Shown here piece after piece: positions 61,966 to 64,000 of a DNA stretch of 64,000 nt. A program made the translations under genes and the position numbers. Position 1 is the stretch's first letter. Each line of letters starts with the position of its first letter. Source of the stretch: CAVWGP01 sp963754645 (GTDB lineage Bacteria > Pseudomonadota > Alphaproteobacteria > Bin65); contig CAVWGP010000012.1 in assembly GCA_963754645.1 (NCBI GenBank), positions 558,001-622,000 on the forward strand, read 5' to 3'. The notes beneath the pieces are model-generated. The model had not been told where the DNA came from, did not search any database, and worked only from the letters and a program-made list of their open reading frames with translations.

Positions 61966-62749
61966 CTACAACAACCCCCTGACCAAACCCCCGTCGATCG
62001 TCAGGTTCTGCGCGGTGATATACGCCGCGTGGCGCGAGCAGAGGAAGGCGACGGCGGGGCCGAAATCGTCGGCGGCGCCGAGGCGCTTCATCGGCACGGT
62101 TTCGGCCATTCGCGATTTCGCCTCGTCCTCGGAAATGTTCTGGCGCAGCGATTGCGCGCGGTAGACGCGGCGCAGCGCGCCCGTGTCCATCAGCCCGGGC
62201 AGCACGTTGTTGACCGTGACGCCCTTGTCGGCGACTTCGCGCGCCAAGGTCGACATGGCGCCGGTGAGGCCGGCGCGCACGCCGTTCGAGAGCGCGAGGT
62301 TGGGAAACGGCTCGCGCACGGCGAGCGAGGTGACGTTGACAATGCGGCCCCAGCGCCGCTCGATCATCGCCGGCAGCGCGCGGCGCACGATGCGGATGGC
62401 CGAGAGCATGTTGGTCTCGAAGGCCTTAAGCCAGGCCGCGTCGTCGTGCTCGACGAATTGCCCGGGCGGCGGGCCGCCGGCATTGGTGATCAGGATCGAA
62501 ACCGGACCGCCCAGTGCCGCGACCGCGCGCGTGTGAATGCCGGCGATCGCCTTGCCGTCGGCGACGTCGCCTTCGATGAAGGCGGCGCCGGCGCCGAGCT
62601 TCGCCACCGCGGCGGCACCGGCTTCGGCGCTGCGGCCGTTGATCGCCAGCTTGACGCCGGCCTGGCTGAGAAACTCTCGCCGCCGAAAAGGCGAGGCCCT
62701 GGGTTCCGCCGAGCACGAGCGCGCGTTCGCCTGAAATGCCGAGATCCAT
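61966..62749 (-). CDS. SDR family oxidoreductase, one frameshift
   Basis: MDLGISGERALVLGGTQGLAFSAARVS opens a Rossmann fold; after a 1-nt shift near 62668 the frame continues QAGVKLAINGRSAEAGAAAVAKLGAGA, ILITNAGGPPPGQF, RIVNVTSLAVREPFPNLALSNGVRAGLTG, NNVLPGLMDTGALR and the C-terminal YITAQNLTIDGGLVRGLL. Length about 260, normal for the family. The canonical YxxxK is replaced by LALSNG, a feature of one SDR group annotated as 3-oxoacyl-ACP reductase-like. ATG 62749. Confidence 0.78.
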
Positions 62750-62771
62750 CTTAACGCACCCCTATATTTCC

Positions 62772-62912
62772 GTCATCCTGAGCGATGCCACCGCCGAAGG
62801 CGGTGGACGTCGAAGGACCTCGCGCGGACGAGCAACGTGCCGTCACGCGGAACCGCGCCAGTCCGCGCGAGGTCCCTCGACTTCGCGCCTTCGGCGCTTC
62901 GCTCGGGATGAC
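62772..62912. repeat. palindromic intergenic repeat (copy 2)
   Basis: Ends GTCATCCTGAGCGA and TCGCTCGGGATGAC are inverted; further in, GTCGAAGGACCTCGCGCGGAC and its near-perfect complement form a long stem around a 31-nt centre. The same kind of ends bound the element at 45628-45781. Confidence 0.7.
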
Positions 62913-62956
62913 GTTCGAAATTTTCCGATGACGACCGAAAGTTTCCGGCGCCTTCA

Positions 62957-63946
62957 TCATACGATTCCCGGTTTCGGCACGCGGTCGAGAAAGGTCAGCA
63001 GCTTCACGAAGCGCGCCAGCTTGTCGCGCTGATAGGCCGCCACGTCGATCTTGGTGAAATCGTAGAAGCCGCGGCCCTCGCGCATGCCCTTGCGTCCATC
63101 CTTCATCATCGCCTCGATCTCCGGCGGCGGCGCGTGGCGCTCGGAGTTGAGCGCTTTCGCCAGATAGTGGCCGGCATAATAGAGAATATCGACGCCGCCC
63201 CAATCGATGAACTCGATCGGCCCCATCGTGCTATAACGCGGGCCGAATCCGTTCATCACCGCCTTGTCGATGTCCTCGGCGCTGGCGACGCCTTCATGCA
63301 CCATGCGCGCCGCTTCGCCCATGAGCAGCGATTGCAGGCGCGGGATGATGTAGCCCGGCGAGGCCTTGCAGCGCACCGGCACCTTGCCCGCGGCTTCGAG
63401 CATCGCCATCAGCCGCGCTGTCACCGCCTCGTCCGTGCTCGGGCTCGGCATGACTTCGACCAGCGGGATGAGATAGGCGGGATTGAGAAAATGCGCGTTG
63501 AGAAAACGCGCAGGCCCGGCGACGAAGGCTTGCAGTTCGGTCACGAGCATGGTCGAGGTCGTCGAGGCGATGATCGCGTCGGGCGAAGCGGCGGCGCTCA
63601 TGCGGGCGAGCGCGTCGCGCTTGTCGTCCATGCGCTCGGGCACGCCCTCCCAGATCAGCGCCGCTTCGGCCAGCGCGGGCGCGGCATCGGCGACATCGAC
63701 GACGCGGATGAGATCGAGAATGCGCGGCACCAGCGCCGCATCGAACACGCCGAGCGAGGCGAGGAAACGGAGATTGGTTTCGATTTCGGTCTTCGCCTCT
63801 TGCGCCATGCGTTCGAATTCCGCCCTGGGCCTTGGCTTGAAATCGATCACCGTCACCGGATGGCCGGCATAGGCGAAGACATGGGCGATGCCGCGCCCCA
63901 TGCGGCCGGCGCCGACGGCGGCGATGCGCGCCTTGCCCTCGTCCAT
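62957..63946 (-). CDS. 3-hydroxyacyl-CoA dehydrogenase
   Basis: 329 residues. AAVGAGRMGRGIAHVFAYAGHPVTVIDFKP is the NAD-binding motif, ASTTSTMLVTELQAFVAGPARFLNAHFLNPAYLIPLVEV contains the catalytic His/Glu region (NAHFLNPAYLIPLVE), and KASPGYIIPRLQSLLMGEAARMVHEGVASAEDIDKAVMNGFGPR the dimerisation domain. It oxidises a short-chain 3-hydroxyacyl-CoA (3-hydroxybutyryl-CoA type). ATG 63946 overlaps the stop of the upstream gene (TGATG), so it belongs to an operon that extends past the window. Confidence 0.88.
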   Translation of the reverse strand: MDEGKARIAAVGAGRMGRGIAHVFAYAGHPVTVIDFKPRPRAEFERMAQEAKTEIETNLRFLASLGVFDAALVPRILDLIRVVDVADAAPALAEAALIWEGVPERMDDKRDALARMSAAASPDAIIASTTSTMLVTELQAFVAGPARFLNAHFLNPAYLIPLVEVMPSPSTDEAVTARLMAMLEAAGKVPVRCKASPGYIIPRLQSLLMGEAARMVHEGVASAEDIDKAVMNGFGPRYSTMGPIEFIDWGGVDILYYAGHYLAKALNSERHAPPPEIEAMMKDGRKGMREGRGFYDFTKIDVAAYQRDKLARFVKLLTFLDRVPKPGIV

Positions 63947-64000
63947 CACGCGATCCCGTCGCGCAGCAGGGCCTTGAGCGCGGGCTTGGCGAGCGAGGCG
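63946..64000 (-). CDS. partial gene, C-terminal end only
   Basis: The last 17 codons, ASLAKPALKALLRDGIA then TGA, of a gene that begins outside the window. The overlap of its stop with the dehydrogenase start and the coding-type base use support it. Too little for a family call. Confidence 0.45.
   Translation of the reverse strand, partial: ASLAKPALKALLRDGIA

Overview
The window is high-GC DNA with densely packed, often overlapping genes that carry good Shine-Dalgarno sites. The gene content (Tat-dependent ABC uptake of a polyamine-type substrate, Mrp-type antiporter, pntAA/AB/B transhydrogenase, phasin, fused indolepyruvate oxidoreductase, tandem MltB lytic transglycosylases, type II-C CRISPR-Cas9) suggests an alphaproteobacterium, probably an uncultured Rhodospirillales-like lineage; this assignment is inference from gene families. 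Many genes carry isolated 1-nt frameshifts, and these are very dense between about 26.6 and 39 kb. That pattern looks more like residual long-read indel error than true decay, although decay cannot be excluded.

Layout. 0-0.8 kb: BrnT-type toxin-antitoxin pair abutting a relic of a second allantoinase-like gene. 0.8-7.3 kb: purine/ureide module on the minus strand (ABC ATPase, Tat-exported binding protein, two permeases, ureidoglycolate lyase, PuuE-like deacetylase) with a divergent adenosine deaminase. 7.3-9.0 kb: broken ImmA/IrrE-type metallopeptidase and a decayed IS1-type transposase. 9.1-13.9 kb: binding protein, two tandem paralogues joining a periplasmic trypsin domain to a membrane segment and a cytoplasmic FHA domain, and a thioredoxin-like protein. 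14-22.2 kb: DUF2272 lipoprotein and a nine-gene Mrp-type antiporter operon (E-F-G-B-C-D-D-small-D). 22.4-26.4 kb: half an NhaD/ArsB-type permease, cytochrome c, SUFU-domain protein, desaturase relic, and a LysR regulator divergent from a PNPOx-fold protein.

26.4-31.7 kb: complete type II-C CRISPR-Cas locus. A tracrRNA gene is transcribed divergently from cas9, followed by cas9, cas1, cas2, a bidirectional terminator and an 11-repeat array. Cas9 has Asn in place of the RuvC-I catalytic Asp, and the repeats appear to carry internal promoters. 32-35.6 kb: small secreted protein and pntAA-pntAB-pntB, all frameshifted. 35.7-39 kb: restriction-modification pair (Zn-ribbon DNA methylase and PD-(D/E)XK nuclease), frameshifted. 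39-41.8 kb: hicB with a truncated hicA, small periplasmic protein, phasin, and an HNH nuclease with homing-type repeats lying next to a short fragment of 23S rRNA sequence.

41.8-64 kb is mostly intact metabolism: O-methyltransferase, ankyrin protein, VOC protein, two acyl-CoA synthetases, GNAT acetyltransferase, adenylate cyclase, acyl-CoA dehydrogenase, SAM methyltransferase, two MFS paralogues, a 1147-residue indolepyruvate oxidoreductase, two MltB-like transglycosylases, a Fic protein behind a three-copy operator-like repeat, an SDR and a 3-hydroxyacyl-CoA dehydrogenase. Palindromic intergenic repeats recur in this half, and one has supplied the C-terminus of the GNAT protein.
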